Made by a program: the position numbers and the translations under genes
Assembly (NCBI GenBank): GCA_963580285.1
Contig: OY757013.1
Span: 138,076,521 to 138,140,520, forward strand
Source of the DNA: Lucinisca nassula
Taxonomy: Eukaryota; Mollusca; Bivalvia; Lucinida; Lucinidae
Direction: 5' to 3'
DNA: 64,000 nt
In this document: positions 21,643 to 32,850 of the stretch, piece by piece
Layout: each line of letters opens with the position of its first letter
Position numbering within the stretch: the stretch's first letter is position 1
Notes under the pieces: generated by a model
Seen by the model: the letters and a program-made list of their open reading frames with translations, nothing else
Database searches by the model: none
What the model was told of the DNA's origin: nothing

Positions 21643-21780
21643 AGTTTTATATCCCACCAACAGCTAAGGTGATACAGAGATGGAACCTTGGTTTATAAAG
21701 ACTCTACGAAAGGCCTAGGATCGAACCCATGAGCCTGGTTTTGGAGGCAAGTAGCATAACCACTACACCACGGAGGCTTC
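21643..21780 (-). mobile_element. SINE-D copy
   Basis: Antisense head 'accactacaccacggaggct' and B box CTAGGATCGAACCC at the right; body 'cccaccaacagctaaggtga' at the left. Confidence 0.65.
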
Positions 21781-21954
21781 AAAATGATGTTGAACCTCAT
21801 ATTTCACTTACATTTGGCCCATGTTACATTGACTTGAGCAATGATAACTTGTTACCATGGTGAAGTCAAGCTTATTCTTGAGTCTCCTTGGAATTCACAT
21901 AATTTCAGATAAGATACCATGGTGGATTTGGAGATTTTATCCTTTTTTCTTCAA

Positions 21955-22030
21955 AATGTATGTTTTGTGTACTCATTAGAATCGCCTCCCTGAGGCGATT
22001 CTAATGAGTACACACAACATATCCTTATTC
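21955..22030. mobile_element. MITE-5-type core hairpin
   Basis: TGTGTACTCATTAGAATCGC, loop CTCCCTGAGG, returning CGATTCTAATGAGTACACAC. Arms are not assigned. Confidence 0.55.
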
Positions 22031-22050
22031 TACAGAACATAGAATATAAG

Positions 22051-22206
22051 AATCTGATATGGGGTTCTGTTGTAGATGAGCGTTTCCAACCCGAGGGATG
22101 ACCCTGCTGAGCGGAACCGAGGCTTAGTGACGCCGAGGTTCCGCTCAGCACGGTCATCCCTCGGGTTGGAAACGCACATCTACAACAGAACCCCATATTG
22201 GATTCT
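22051..22206. repeat. Long near-perfect hairpin (about 155 bp)
   Basis: AAGAATCTGATATGGGGTTC on the left pairs with GAACCCCATATTGGATTCTT on the right. The stem continues through 'gcgtttccaacccgagggat' to a loop at 'ggcttagtgacgcc'. Open frames on both strands are reflections of the palindrome. Confidence 0.8.
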
Positions 22207-23355
22207 TTTTCTTGCACAACACCTCCGGTTAGTTTTGACAGCTCGCACATGTATATTGTTTGCAAAATAAAAGTAGTGAGGAAGTAGTTCCGGCAGTTGA
22301 ATAGAATTGAAGCGCATTTATGTTAGTTGCCTGGGTCGGAACACCAGGGTCAGAACATAAATTTCTATACCAGGGTAAAATCATGGATTTCCTTGTCTGG
22401 TGTGCAAGAAAAGCTATACCTGACCCTCAGTGGCTCGATATACCCCGTCTGAAAAAATTTTTCACGGCCCTAATTACGTATGTACAAAACTCAAGTAAAG
22501 TATGCAATAAATCTTGGTTTTATTTTCGAGCCTCTCTAATATTCATTCATTGGGAACCTCAACTTTACATAATTATCTTACACATATATGATTTGTTGTC
22601 CCGAAACAGGTCAGGCAGAAAAAAGATATCATTCATAGCTTTGGTTAGCCCATTTGGTACAGAATGAAGTCGTCCTCTTATGTAGCGATGCAGAGTCTAT
22701 TTGGAAATATAGGGGTGTTGGCTTGAGTTATTTTTCGAAATTTGTTTGGAAAATATGGCTGATTTTTTTTTTGTGCACAAGTTGAAGACCTTGATCAGAT
22801 GCCACATTCTGTGTGCCTGATCAAAGCCTTCACTGTTTGCCTGAGTTGGCTGTTTTGACCCTCGCCGTATAAAATGTGTTTAAAGAGCATGAACTTATGC
22901 CCAATTTATGTTCAAGTCTGTTTAAAAATGCATAAATGGACTGTAATAGAAATTACCCTCAAACTTTTTGATACCATCCCAGGATAAATTGTTCTTTATA
23001 TTTTAACATGCCTTTGATTAAAATTATGTTCTGAGTAGCAGAAAATTTGCATAGGCATGTCAACTCATTTTGTACTGATAGAATCTTCCAACGTACATAC
23101 AAGAGGAGTCTTATTTCGAATTTTAGGGTGTCAGGTTTAGTTTCTAATTGCCTCTGCACAAAGTGGGGAAGGGTGTACAGTTTTGCCATTGTCTGTCTGT
23201 CTGTCTGTCTCTTTATGTACTGCACACTTTGTAGTACTATTCTTGGCTCCGCAACTCCTCGAACACTATTTAAGCTGATGTAGGCAGTTTAAGAATTGGA
23301 ATGCTTTAAGCAATATTAGATTGATTTCCCCACACCAAATTTTAGGTATGTGCTT
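22207..23355. other. Stretch with core-hairpin and MITE-2 scraps
   Basis: A 115-codon open frame at 22320-22667 has no recognised motif. A core-hairpin scrap lies at 22785-22845. MITE-2 arm motifs ('tagaatcttccaac', 'ttttagggtgtcaggttt') occur at 23076-23140. A (TGTC)n run is at 23192-23212. Confidence 0.4.
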
Positions 23356-23480
23356 GTGTTTATTTGAGTTTTACATCCGACCAACAGCTATGGTCATACG
23401 GAGATGGGACCTCAGTTTAAAGACTTTTCTGAAAGTCTGGAGAAGCCCGGAATCAAACCCAAGACCCCCACAACCCCTGG
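23356..23480 (-). mobile_element. SINE-D body fragment
   Basis: 'gagttttacatccgaccaac', 'gtcatacggagatgggacct' and 'agtctggagaagcccggaat'. The tRNA-like head is lost where SINE-A joins. Confidence 0.55.
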
Positions 23481-23483
23481 CCC

Positions 23484-23688
23484 TCACCCATCGGGGCTTG
23501 AAGAAATATATGGGCTGCACATCAGTTCTGGTAATCGTTTAGAGGATCTAAACCTGCCCTGGCAAAGCGATGCAAGTCGGACCATCCAGGCTCATAAACC
23601 CTATTGGTTTCATCTCAATGTCAGGTAAAATTGGAAGCAATGTCTCCAAAATGATGTTAAACCTCAAATCAAACAAACAAAAAACAAA
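23484..23688 (+). mobile_element. SINE-A with internal deletions
   Basis: 'cggggcttgaagaaatatat' to 'ttaaacctcaaatcaaacaa'; about 100 bp shorter than the 300-bp copies. Confidence 0.65.
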
Positions 23689-23924
23689 GCGAGTAACATA
23701 ACCCACTATATAAACCACGGAGAGTTCTCCAAATTTTAGGTATTATTTTGAACCCAGAATTCCTTGATCATTTACTTTGTCAACCATAATGGGTTCAAGT
23801 GGGTATTTTTGCCCTGCATGAAGTGGGGTTCTTGTGTTATAAGACATTGTAATACAACACCTAATGGGCATATCTCCAGATGAGGATGAGTTATGTGGAT
23901 AATTTTTTAAAATTTCTTATTTCT

Positions 23925-24020
23925 ACATGAAAACATATTTTGTGGGTACTTGTTAGAATCGCCTCAATGAGGCGATTCTATCAAGTACCCACAAAATATG
24001 TTTCTGACAAGAAATAAGGC
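23925..24020. mobile_element. MITE-5-variant core with arms
   Basis: TTCTTATTTCTACATGAAAA, 'tttgtgggtacttgttagaa' and partners ending 'acaagaaataaggcattacc'. HLE-7 starts about 14 bp later, in the right arm. Confidence 0.55.
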
Positions 24021-24033
24021 ATTACCCATTAAT

Positions 24034-25009
24034 TATCCCCACGCTTTTCAAAGAAAAAGTGGGGATATTGTAATGGTCTTCGTCGTCCGTACGTCCGTCC
24101 GTCTTACCGGATAACTCCTCCTAGGCGGTTATAGATAGAAACTTGAAACTTTAGGAACTGATAGTTCTTTGGTCTGGGGAGTGCATGACACTTTCGGAAT
24201 TTTGATCACACCCCTATGGGTTGGCCCAAGGGGGTGGGGCCCGCGGGGGTCAAAATTAAAAATTTCCAGAACATGGTCGTGTAATATATCAAAGCGAAAG
24301 GCATGATGAGTAGAAAACATTACAATCAAAATTTGACCCCTGGGGTCAATTTTGAGGTCACCAGAGGTCAAAAACTGATTTTGACCCCTTTACCGGATAA
24401 TAGATAGAAACTTGAAACTTTGGGAACTGATAGATCTTTGGTCTGGGGAGTGCATGACACTTTCCGAATTTTGATCACAACCCTACGGGTGGGCCCAGGG
24501 GGTGGGGCCCGAGGGGGTCAAAATCAAAAATTTCCAGAACACGGTCGTGTAATATATCAAAGCAAATGGCATGATGAGTAGAAAACATTACAACCAAAAT
24601 TTGACCCCTGGGGTCAATTTTGAGGTCACCAGAGGTCAAAAACTGATTTTGACCCTTTTATCCCCATACATAACTGTTACCTGATAACTCCTCCTAGACC
24701 ATTATAGATAGAAACTTGAAACTTTGGGAACTGATAAAACTTTGGTCTGGGGAGAGCATAACACTTTCGGAATTTTGATCCTACCCCTGGGAGTGGGGCC
24801 AGTGGTGGGGCACCTTGGGGCTAAAAAAAAAAAATTTTCAGAACATGGTCGGTGTAGCATATTAAATCGAACGGCATGATGAGTAGAATACATCACAATC
24901 AAAATTTTACCCCTCGGGTCAAACACCCCTAGGTGATGGCCCAGGAGGTGGTGCCCGCGGGGAAGCGTGGGGATATGCGATGGCTTGCCATCGGCTGCGC
25001 GATTCTAGT
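24034..25009 (+). mobile_element. HLE-7: TTATCCCCACG-headed element with about 290-bp units
   Basis: The head TATCCCCACGCTTTT...AAAAAGTGGGGATATTG and GTCCGTACGTCCGTCC come first. About 2.8 units of roughly 290 bp follow with 'agatagaaacttgaaacttt', 'ggtctggggagtgcatgaca' and 'catgatgagtagaaaacatt'. The end has GCGTGGGGATATG, hairpin CGATGGCTTGCCATCG and ATTCTAGT. TTACCCAT occurs on both sides, so a true duplication cannot be excluded here. Confidence 0.65.
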
Positions 25010-25495
25010 TACCCATGATACTCCTCTTTGTATGATGACATTGAGGATGGGTTTTTGGAAAAAAGTAATCGAAAGAGAAAGCTGTAGGACAATGCCCACC
25101 CGCCCGACCAACGCCTACCCTTTTGCCCAGACTTTGCTTTTTAAAGGATCTATTTTTGAAAAACCTGTCCAGAAATCATGCCCACATGAACCCATTTTGT
25201 ATTGACAAAATTTAATTATATTTATTATATTATTATGGATGAATCACATATGACTGATGTAATAGTTTAAAAATTCCAATTAAACATGACAAAGACTTCC
25301 AAATCACAGACTGACCATTAAATCAAGGCATTCTATGCATAACCTTCATTGCACAGTTTAATCATAATGGTACTTCAAATTCCTCATGCAATATTTATGA
25401 AGAAAATACTTTGGATGAGAGTATGCAACCATATTGACAAGAACTCATTACATGTGGCAGTTTTCCATTAGAATTTGGTGGAATCATGACTTGTA
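25010..25495. other. Stretch without recognised feature
   Basis: AT-rich; no gene, RNA or repeat family recognised. Confidence 0.4.
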
Positions 25496-25683
25496 AAGTG
25501 AGTGAGTGAGTGAGTGAGTGAGTGAGCGAGTGTTTGAGCTTTATGTCCCACCAACAGCTAAGGTCATACAGAGATGGGACCTCAGTTTACAGACTCATCC
25601 TAAAGTCTGGAGAAGCCGGGGTTTGATCCTGCGACCCCTGGTTTACAAGGCGAGTAGCTTGACCACTACACCATGGAGGCTTC
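25496..25683 (-). mobile_element. SINE-D, near full length
   Basis: Tail (GTGA)n at the left, then 'gtcccaccaacagctaaggt', 'gatgggacctcagtttacag' and 'tctggagaagccggggtttg'. Antisense head CCACTACACCATGGAGGC at the right. The tetranucleotide run is the SINE tail, not an independent microsatellite. Confidence 0.75.
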
Positions 25684-25826
25684 TGGCTTGTGAAGTACCA
25701 AGTAGTCAAGATAGTAGGGGGTTTAGAAATACCTTGCATGATACGATTTACAGCAGATACGGCAATGATTGAAAGGATGAAATCTTTACTTTAGGTAAGG
25801 CAAGTTATTTTTTTCTCCCGACAGTA

Positions 25827-26121
25827 CTATCGGCCCCTGCCCATAGGGGCTTGAAGAAATATATGGGCTGCATGATGCTTCCACGCAGCAGGCCCACTAG
25901 TACTGGTAAACCGCTTAGAGGATCTAAGCCTGTGCAGGAACCGCGGTGCGAGGCGGACCGTCTATGCTAATAAACCATATTGGTTCCATTGGGCAACAGG
26001 GCTTGAGATGTCATTTCATCTCAATGTCAGGTAAAAATCCCACAAAATTGGAAGCAATGTCTCCAAAATGACCTTTACAGTGTTGACAGGGACGTTAAAC
26101 CTCAAATCAAACAAAAACAAA
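25827..26121 (+). mobile_element. SINE-A with target duplication
   Basis: Head 'tcggcccctgcccatagggg', tail 'acctcaaatcaaacaaaaac'. TCTCCCGACAGTA at 25814-25826 and TCTCGCGACAGTA at 26122-26134 differ at one base. Confidence 0.8.
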
Positions 26122-26370
26122 TCTCGCGACAGTAGAGAAAATTATTATTTTGTTCTTTGTAAAACAGTGAGTGTGCACTTATATAGGAGCAGGGGTGCTA
26201 AATGGGAGGAACACAATATATAGAACACCTACATGTCTATTAAACTGATGTTGTGTCTAAACATTGCTGGATGAGCTGGCAACCATTGTAGACCGTGATG
26301 ATATGCCACAGAATTTCAGTCCATAACAACAGCACAAGTTCATTTCAGACTTGGGGTGTCAGGTTGTTTC

Positions 26371-27217
26371 TTATGCCCCCCGGAATCAAAGATTTGACCT
26401 CCTTTTTTAAAAACATTGGCCATAACTTTTGGTTGGCAAGTGGCAGGGCTTTCATATTTCACATAATTTTTATGCCCCCTGAGAATCTTTGGGGGCAATA
26501 TAGTATTTGCCCTGTCGGTCTGTTTGTTGGTCTGTCCATCACATCTGTTTGTTTGTCTGTCTGTCTGTCACAAAAACTTTAACCTTGATTATATCTTCAA
26601 AAGTATTTGACCTAGCCCCATGAAATTTCACACACTTATTCGTTATCACAAGGGCTACATTCTGACCAAGGGCCATAACTCTGTTGTCATTGTTGTCATT
26701 TTTGGCTGAATTATCTCCCCTTGAAATTTTGCAAAAACTCAGAAATTTGGGGGGGGGGGGAGCATTGGTCACCTATAGTGACAGCTCTTGTTGACCTTGT
26801 GACCTTGACCTTGACATTTGACCTACTTTATAAAAACTTTAACATAGTCCATAAATTTCCATTGGTAAGTGATAGGGCTTTCATATTTCACATGCGCATT
26901 CTTTTTCACAAGACATTTCCAGTGGTACCACAATTTTTGACCTCCTGACCTTTACCTTGATGTTTAACTTACTATTTAAAAACTTTAACATTGGCCATAA
27001 CTTTCGATTGGTAAGTGATAGGGTTTTCATATTTCACATCAATGTTCATTCTATGTCATTAGACCTTTCCATCGATCCCGTAATTTTTGATCTTGTGGTC
27101 TTGACTTACTTTTTTAAGACTTGAACATTGGCCATACCTTTTGATTGCTTATTGATACTGCTTTCATATTTAACATGCGCTGTTCGGGGGCATCAGTGTT
27201 TCACAAACACATCTTGT
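26371..27217 (+). mobile_element. HLE-9: element interrupted by HLE-8
   Basis: The head scrap TTATGCCCCCCGGAATC is followed by repeat units with 'gaacattggccataactttt', 'ggtaagtgatagggctttca' and 'tgaccttgaccttgac'. The end has GGGGGCATCAGTGTTTCACA, then CACATCTTGT. The unit is broken at 'cacataattttt' by HLE-8 and resumes at 'gaccttgtgacc'. Confidence 0.68.
26469..26791 (+). mobile_element. HLE-8: short element nested in HLE-9
   Basis: Head TATGCCCCCTGAGAATC...TTTGGGGGCAATATA, TCTGTCTGTC run, one 'gaccaagggccataactctg' unit, a 10-G run, hairpin GTCACCTATAGTGAC and AGCTCTTGT. Confidence 0.72.
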
Positions 27218-27350
27218 TTTTTCTAAACTTTTTGCTAATACTAAGTATGTAAGTAGGCCCTGATCAGTCGCCATATTGTGTGGCATCTGATCTGGGCCTG
27301 CGCTGTTTGCCAGTTACCCAATTATGGGTTTCCAGTTCAAAATGGGTTAA
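27218..27350. mobile_element. MITE-2, left-truncated
   Basis: Core GTAGGCCCTGATCAGTCGCC with partner, then 'gcgctgtttgccagttaccc' and right end TCAAAATGGGTTAA. Confidence 0.62.
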
Positions 27351-27357
27351 CATAAAT

Positions 27358-27552
27358 TACTGTAATGATCCTAAGTATTGGGACAGATAAGCCAACAGTG
27401 CAGACCTAGATCACAGTAAATGAGCAGTCTGATCAGGGTCTACACTGATTGCCATTTTGTCTGCACCTTTTGCACTCCTTGCTGGATCATAAAACAAAAG
27501 GAGAATTACAGCAACTTCTTAAGGTGTCCGAATTTTTATGATTTTTAATGTA
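27358..27552. mobile_element. MITE-3, complete
   Basis: Ends TACTGTAATGATCCTAAGTA and GTCCGAATTTTTATGATTTT. Core GCAGACCTAGATCACAG and GAGCAGTCTGATCAGGGTC. Confidence 0.65.
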
Positions 27553-27723
27553 ATATCTTAGCATTGTTGCAGATGTCGGTCACAACAGCCTAAACAACAT
27601 ATGTTCATTGATTGACAAGAGATAAACAAATGTTGAGGTGGCCAATAATTATGTTATTATTAATTAAACAACTAATTACAGAGCAGCAAGTAATCATAAT
27701 TAGAGTAAAATTCCAAAATCAAG

Positions 27724-27801
27724 AACTCCTTTGGGACTGTTCAAAAGTGGTCTTTAAGACCACTTTTGAACAGTCCAAAAGGTGGTCTCTTATTAGGAGT
27801 T
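27724..27801. repeat. Perfect hairpin
   Basis: TTTGGGACTGTTCAAAAGTG pairs with CACTTTTGAACAGTCCAAAA around GTCTTTAAGAC; the outer arms AACTCCT/AGGAGTT also pair. Confidence 0.75.
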
Positions 27802-27867
27802 ATGGCATTAACAGAAAACTTTTCAATAAGCTTTTAAAAGCAGAGTTAGTCTTAATTTTAGGTGGTC

Positions 27868-28141
27868 TTAACCCTTAAGACACTGAGAAAAACTACATCA
27901 GAAAATGCCGTTTCTTATGTTGTCTGCTGGTTTCTTTTTTTTTGCAAACTTTTTTAAAAATATTTTTGCATATATGCAAACAGTGTGGACCCAGATCAGA
28001 CTGCTCCTACAGGAGCAGTCTGATCTGGGTCCACATTGTTTGCAAAAAGTAAGTTTAAAGTACTTGGCAGACAACAAAGCAGACAACAGTTGTCGTGATT
28101 GGCACAGAATTTTACTGTATTGTCATCATTATTTTTATTAA
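27868..28141. mobile_element. MITE-4, complete
   Basis: Left TTAACCCTTAAGACACTGAG; core AACAGTGTGGACCCAGATCA with TGATCTGGGTCCACATTGTT; right arm 'ggcagacaacaaagcagaca'; TTAA at 28138. Confidence 0.72.
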
Positions 28142-28514
28142 ACTTCTTTTTAACACTGTTTATTGTAACATGGATTTGGATATGAAATGACTTAAAGAAA
28201 TTATTTAAAAAATGTTCAGATTTTATTAAAATGAATAAATTATACAGAAATGGTCATTTTTCAAACATAATCTACACATTTTTATTTGGATATAACATGG
28301 CACAGTTTCTGATTTGGACCCCCAACAGTTATAAGCACTATAAATCATTCTTTTCATCTTGCCTGGGAGAGCTGTAATAATTATGTATCAGCATCATGAT
28401 GGGCCTCTGAGTGCATTTTGCACACTTTCACCTCATTGAGGCAGCTGTCATAATCTGTTTGAAATGGAAATGTTACAAAGATCATACATAGCTTTTTTCA
28501 TCCAAAAGTACTTA

Positions 28515-28925
28515 TATTTTTCTTATTTCTGCATGGAAACATATGTTGTGGGTACTCATTAGAGGTGCCTTGTGCAGAAATAAAGATGTTTTGTTTGATT
28601 TGAGGTTTAACGTCCCCGTCAACACTGTAAAGGTCATTTTGGAGACGTTGCTTCCAATTTTGTGGGACTTTTACCCGACATTGAGATGAAATGACATCTC
28701 AAGCCCTGTCGCCCAATGAAACCAATAGGGTTTATTAGCATGGACAGTCCGCCTCGCACCGCGGTTCCTGGGCAGGCTTAGATCCTCTAAGCAGTTTACC
28801 AGTACTAGTGTGCGGGCCGGATTCAGCTCTGCGTGGAAGCATCATGCAGCCCATATATTTCTTCAAGCCCCTATGGGCGGGCGCCGGCAGAAATAAAGAA
28901 AAAATCATATGTGGATACCCAGTCT
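28515..28925. mobile_element. MITE-5-variant interrupted by SINE-A
   Basis: Left half 'ttcttatttctgcatggaaa' and 'atgttgtgggtactcattag', right half 'gcagaaataaagaaaaaatc'. SINE-A sits between. Confidence 0.6.
28587..28886 (-). mobile_element. SINE-A, full length, with 13-bp target duplication
   Basis: GCAGAAATAAAGA occurs at 28574-28586 and 28887-28899. Body 300 bp, tail TTTTGTTTGATTTGAGG on the left and CCCATAGGGGCTTGAAG (antisense) on the right. Confidence 0.85.
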
Positions 28926-28999
28926 TATCATATACATGAAAGGAAACATTGTCTCACTTAGGTGGTCTCAAATTAATTGTGGGTATATCATTCTGTAGT

Positions 29000-29030
29000 T
29001 TAAGTAAGTAAGTAAGTAAGTAAGTAAGTT
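29000..29030 (+). repeat. (TAAG)n microsatellite
   Basis: About seven TAAG units. It may be the tail of a worn SINE; no body was recognised. Confidence 0.7.
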
Positions 29031-29537
29031 TGGCGTGGGTTGAGATGTATGGCAAACAGCATTTTTAAGTGCAATCATGGAACAGCCTGATTTGGGACTC
29101 CCTTGTTTTCTGTATATTTGCTCAATATTTTGGATATCTTCGGTTAGATTTGGGATATCTCCGGTTAGTTTCTGTCGCTGTCTTGACATAGTCTAAGAAG
29201 AAGTAAGAGGATTTGTCTAGGGAGAATTGATTTTCCGAATATGACCCTTGTCTAGGAACACCATATACAATTATAAGAGAAAAAAACAGGACCAGTGTCT
29301 CTGTTTACCTTTCACCATGTAGCCTACCCCAGGACCAGCCATGACCCATTTTATCTGGGAAATCCCAAAACATGTACAGGGCATTCAGGCAAACAGCTCA
29401 GGTCCAGAGCAGATGACACATTCTAGTTGGGGCTTTTGCTGGTTAAAAAAACAAAGTCAAAGAACTGAGAGTACTGGCGGGTCGATTGTCTCTGAGTGTA
29501 GGATGAAAAAATAGTCCTGTACTGAGACTTAAACTTA
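29031..29537. other. Stretch without recognised feature
   Basis: No family or gene recognised apart from a core-hairpin scrap around 29390-29420. Confidence 0.35.
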
Positions 29538-29918
29538 GGGGATAACTGTATTCAAAATTGTCATTTGGGGAGGTAAATCGGTGGTTTTACGGTCGGAAAT
29601 TTCGTTTTACGGCGACGCGTCAGCGGAGCCGTAAAACGTAATTTGCGACCGTAAAACCACCGATTTACCTCCCCAAATGACAATTTTCAATACAGTTATC
29701 CCCATTCTAATGCACTTATTCGGTTGTTTTGTTAAAAATTGTACTATTTTGCACAAAGCGGCAGGCGTTGTGAGCTGCGTAAAACCAAATGTAAGCCAAT
29801 GAAAAACGACGTTACGTGGTGACGTCGGATTTCCGACGGTATATCGTGAAATATACTGTCGCAAATTTTTGACGTTATCCAATCAGACGTCGCGTTACAT
29901 ACGTAAGTGCATTAGAAT
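29538..29918. mobile_element. Hairpin element with ATTCTAATGCACTTA repeats
   Basis: 29538-29703 is a near-perfect palindrome (GGGGATAACTGTATTCAAAA against TTTTCAATACAGTTATCCCC). It is followed by ATTCTAATGCACTTA (29704-29718), whose inverse TAAGTGCATTAGAAT is at 29904-29918. Between them lies GC-richer DNA with GTGACGTCGG and CAGACGTCGCG. Boundaries and class are uncertain. Confidence 0.6.
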
Positions 29919-29954
29919 ATTCATTTAACCCTTAGACGCCAGTATTTAATGCAA

Positions 29955-30120
29955 GCAGTGAGTGAGTGGGTGTTTGAGTTTTACGTCTCACCAACAGCCA
30001 AAGTCATACGGAGACTGGACCTCGGTTTAAGGACTCATCCAAAAGTCTGGAGAAACCCGGGATCGATCCTGTGACCCCTGGTTTGCAAGATGAGTAATAT
30101 AACTACATCACGGAGGTTTC
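29955..30120 (-). mobile_element. SINE-D
   Basis: GTGAGTGAGTGGGTG tail, 'tctcaccaacagccaaagtc', 'aagtctggagaaacccggga' and antisense head 'actacatcacggaggtttc'. Confidence 0.7.
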
Positions 30121-30432
30121 TTTTACGGAAGCAGAATAGATCTGATCATTATGTGTCATCTGATTAGGTATCCAATGTTTGCTAATCATTCCAGATTTTT
30201 CTTTTTACATTATTTCTGACGTCAAAGAAAGGTGACTCTTTTCTTTTAATAACCATAACCTTGGTTTCCCCAAATATCGGTGATGGTCACATGAACTACA
30301 GCACTAGTAGATTACAACTTTTGGTCAACCCCAAAATCAACCCTTTTCCTGAATGATTTGTTTGTTTGATTTGAAGTTCTAAAAATAACACAACCTGACA
30401 TTCCACTTTTTTCAAAATGGACTCCCTCTATA

Positions 30433-30627
30433 TATAACTGCTGGTCACGACAACCCTTGACCTTTACAAACAGTGTAGATCCAGGTCAGATGGCCATCTG
30501 ATCAGGATCTACACTGTTTGTCATTCAGTTTGTGAATTTGAATGAAATCATTATATCATGAAATCTGATTGGCTGATAGTCAGAAATGGGTGTGGCTAGT
30601 TAAATTATTCAGCAGGATACGGGTTAA
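30433..30627. mobile_element. MITE-1, left end worn
   Basis: Core CAGTGTAGATCCAGGTCAGA with a shortened loop (GGCCATC), right end CAGCAGGATACGGGTTAA. Confidence 0.65.
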
Positions 30628-30699
30628 GATAGAAAATTCTGTTCAGTACCAGATGGGTTAAATGGGTTTAGAAAAGGTGTTTTATTTTTCATCCGAAAA

Positions 30700-30815
30700 G
30701 TACTGGTATTTTTCTTATTTCTGCCTGAAAACATACGTTGTGGGCCGAGGCGCTTCTAATGAGTTCCAACAACATAATTGTTTCCATGCAGAAGTAAGAA
30801 AAATAATATCTGGAT
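30700..30815. mobile_element. MITE-5-variant copy
   Basis: 'ttcttatttctgcctgaaaa' and 'tgcagaagtaagaaaaataa' arms with a shortened core. Abuts SINE-B. Confidence 0.55.
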
Positions 30816-30821
30816 ACCCTC

Positions 30822-31108
30822 TCTTAGCTCACTCGGATGCACGTCTCACTGGTGATCAGGAGGACGTGGGTTCGATACCTACTGGGGTCGGCAACATTCT
30901 TTCGTGGAGATTGATCATGAAATCTTTTCTATGGTCATTCTTTCCCTTCCACTGATTCAAGAAGGGCAGTTGTCAGTTTCTGGCAAAAGAATGTGCACTG
31001 TATTTGTTAAGCCTGCCCAGGGAAGTGTGGATAGGTAAACTGACTGACACAAAAATGACCTTAATAGTGTTGACTGGGTCGTTAAACTCCAAACCAAACA
31101 AAAAAACT
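30822..31108 (+). mobile_element. SINE-B, near full length
   Basis: Head TTAGCTCACTCGGATGCACG and GGGTTCGATACC. Body 'gattgatcatgaaatctttt'. Tail 'ttgactgggtcgttaaactc' then CAAACCAAACAAA. Confidence 0.75.
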
Positions 31109-31398
31109 CTTGTCTGGGGCTATGATATAGAATTGTTTAATTTGTACCCTAAATGAACTTTGCGCAGAGAATGACAGCATCTTAACAATAAAAGAAGAAA
31201 CAAAACTTGATTGTCAATACATTATTGATGAGATTCAAGAGAAGCTTGATCCTGTTAAAACAAAGCTTCCAGAGACTTAGTCTGGAATTGGAAATAAACA
31301 TGCGAACATGTACAGTTTAATTGTTGATTTCTGTGACTTCTGTTTGGATTTTATTAGAAGGATTTTTTTTTTTTACTGAAAACTGTTACTTGTGAAGT
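31109..31398. other. Stretch without recognised feature
   Basis: A short frame around 31170-31280 has no match I recognise. Nothing else. Confidence 0.35.
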
Positions 31399-31612
31399 TT
31401 TAACCCTTATCCTGCTGTTCACGACAGCCCCTATCACTGGAAACAGTGTAGATCCAGATCAGATGGTTTCTGAAGAAGCCATCTGATCAGGATCTACACT
31501 GTTTGACATTCAATTTATGAATTGGTAGGAATAAATTACATCAACTGATCTGATTGGATCAAAGTCCAAAATGGGTGTGGCTAAACTGAATATTCAGCAA
31601 GAGAAGGGTTAA
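31399..31612. mobile_element. MITE-1, complete
   Basis: TTAA flanks, ends TTAACCCTTATCCTGCTG and GCAAGAGAAGGGTTAA, full core hairpin. Confidence 0.78.
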
Positions 31613-31704
31613 GATGTGAATCATTCAGTTGTATGCAGAACAGAAGAAATTATAAACATTGAAAGTTTGACAGTTAGCAGAATTATTATGCTATTAATCA
31701 AGTA

Positions 31705-31860
31705 ATTTCGTATTGGCCAAATTATAGGTCCAAGGTCTGCTGTATTGGTCCGAGGCCAAAGGCCGAGGGCAAATACAGCTGACCCAGGACCTGTAACTGG
31801 GCCAGTCAGCCTCGTGCCAATACAGCAGACCTTGGACCTGGAACTGGGCCAATACGAAAT
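31705..31860. repeat. Long hairpin (about 155 bp)
   Basis: ATTTCGTATTGGCC pairs with GGGCCAATACGAAAT. The inner stem is 'ggtccaaggtctgctgtatt' against 'aatacagcagaccttggacc', with a loop around CCGAGGCCAAAGGCCGAGG. Confidence 0.78.
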
Positions 31861-32182
31861 TTCTTTATTAATGACAATTTTATTAATTGACACAATAAAA
31901 AAAAAACATGATTATTGATTATTGACCTCACTTGACCTGAGGTTAATTCATATTGGTTGACCTGTTAAATGCAGATAATCCCGATCAATACAGGATAGTC
32001 AATTAATAATATATAGTAATAATGATAATGGTAATAATAATAATAATTTAAAACAGTATTTCAATTTAGACAATAAATATACAAACACAAAAATATATAG
32101 AATATATAGACAATCTCACACTAGTGGTCATTTGTGAAACTTTGGAACGAGCCTCTGGCAAGTTATGTAATGACAACTAGCG
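31861..32182. other. AT-rich low-complexity stretch
   Basis: AATAAT-rich between 32010 and 32060; no gene or family recognised. Confidence 0.45.
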
Positions 32183-32503
32183 TACCGTATTCACCCTAAT
32201 TACCGCACATGCTCCTATAAGCGCACACCAAAGCTATGTTTGAAAAGGAAATGCATAAGCTCAAACTTGACAGTAACCTCCCAATGGAAGCTCTCACAGT
32301 AAATCTTACCGTTATTTCTTCAATAGTGAAGGCAATGCTTTAGTATCCTTTTCCATCCCATTAAATATCAGTATGCATCATCTAGGAAGCTATTGTTTTC
32401 GCATCGAGTGTGCACTAATAAGGTAGATTTTTCACTGTGATTTTTTTTGACATGATTTTGAAAAAACTTAGCGCACGGTGCGGTAATTAGGGCGAATACG
32501 GTA
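32183..32503. mobile_element. MITE-8, second copy
   Basis: Ends CCGTATTCACCCTAATTACC and GGTAATTAGGGCGAATACGG between TA. Abuts MITE-2 at 32505. Confidence 0.78.
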
Positions 32504-32504
32504 A

Positions 32505-32724
32505 TTAACCCTTTTTGTACCAAATGGAATCTTCCTCCTTATATATGGGAGGAATTCATTTCAAAATTTAGGGGTGTCAGGTTGTGTTTTTATGAAATTG
32601 AATTTGGAAAATGTCTGAACTTTTAGCAAACAGTGTAGGCCCTGATAAGACTGCGGCATCTGATCTGGGCCTGCACTGTTTGCCAAGGTACCCGTTTTGG
32701 GGTTTCCGGTACTAAATGGGTTAA
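32505..32724 (+). mobile_element. MITE-2, complete
   Basis: TTAACCCTTTTTGTACC and GGTACTAAATGGGTTAA ends. Core CAGTGTAGGCCCTGATAAGA with its partner TCTGATCTGGGCCTGCACTG. Confidence 0.78.
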
Positions 32725-32850
32725 GAGAAACATTTTTCAAGTTTTGTATAATTAATTGGCTGCAATGCCTTCGCTGAATTATTGAAAATTTTCTTGCTGA
32801 AACATTGCCTGTTTTAGGTGCCTTTTGAGTAAAATAAGTCAAAATTATGT

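Noticed and set aside
22320..22667. 115-codon frame
   Set aside because: No recognised domain, AT-rich, no good splice sites seen; kept only as a note.
24022..25016. An 8-bp duplication TTACCCAT around HLE-7
   Set aside because: The left copy may belong to the arm of the neighbouring MITE-5-variant, so it is not safe evidence for or against a target duplication.
25496..25525. Independent (GTGA)n microsatellite
   Set aside because: It is the 3' tail of the SINE-D copy next to it.
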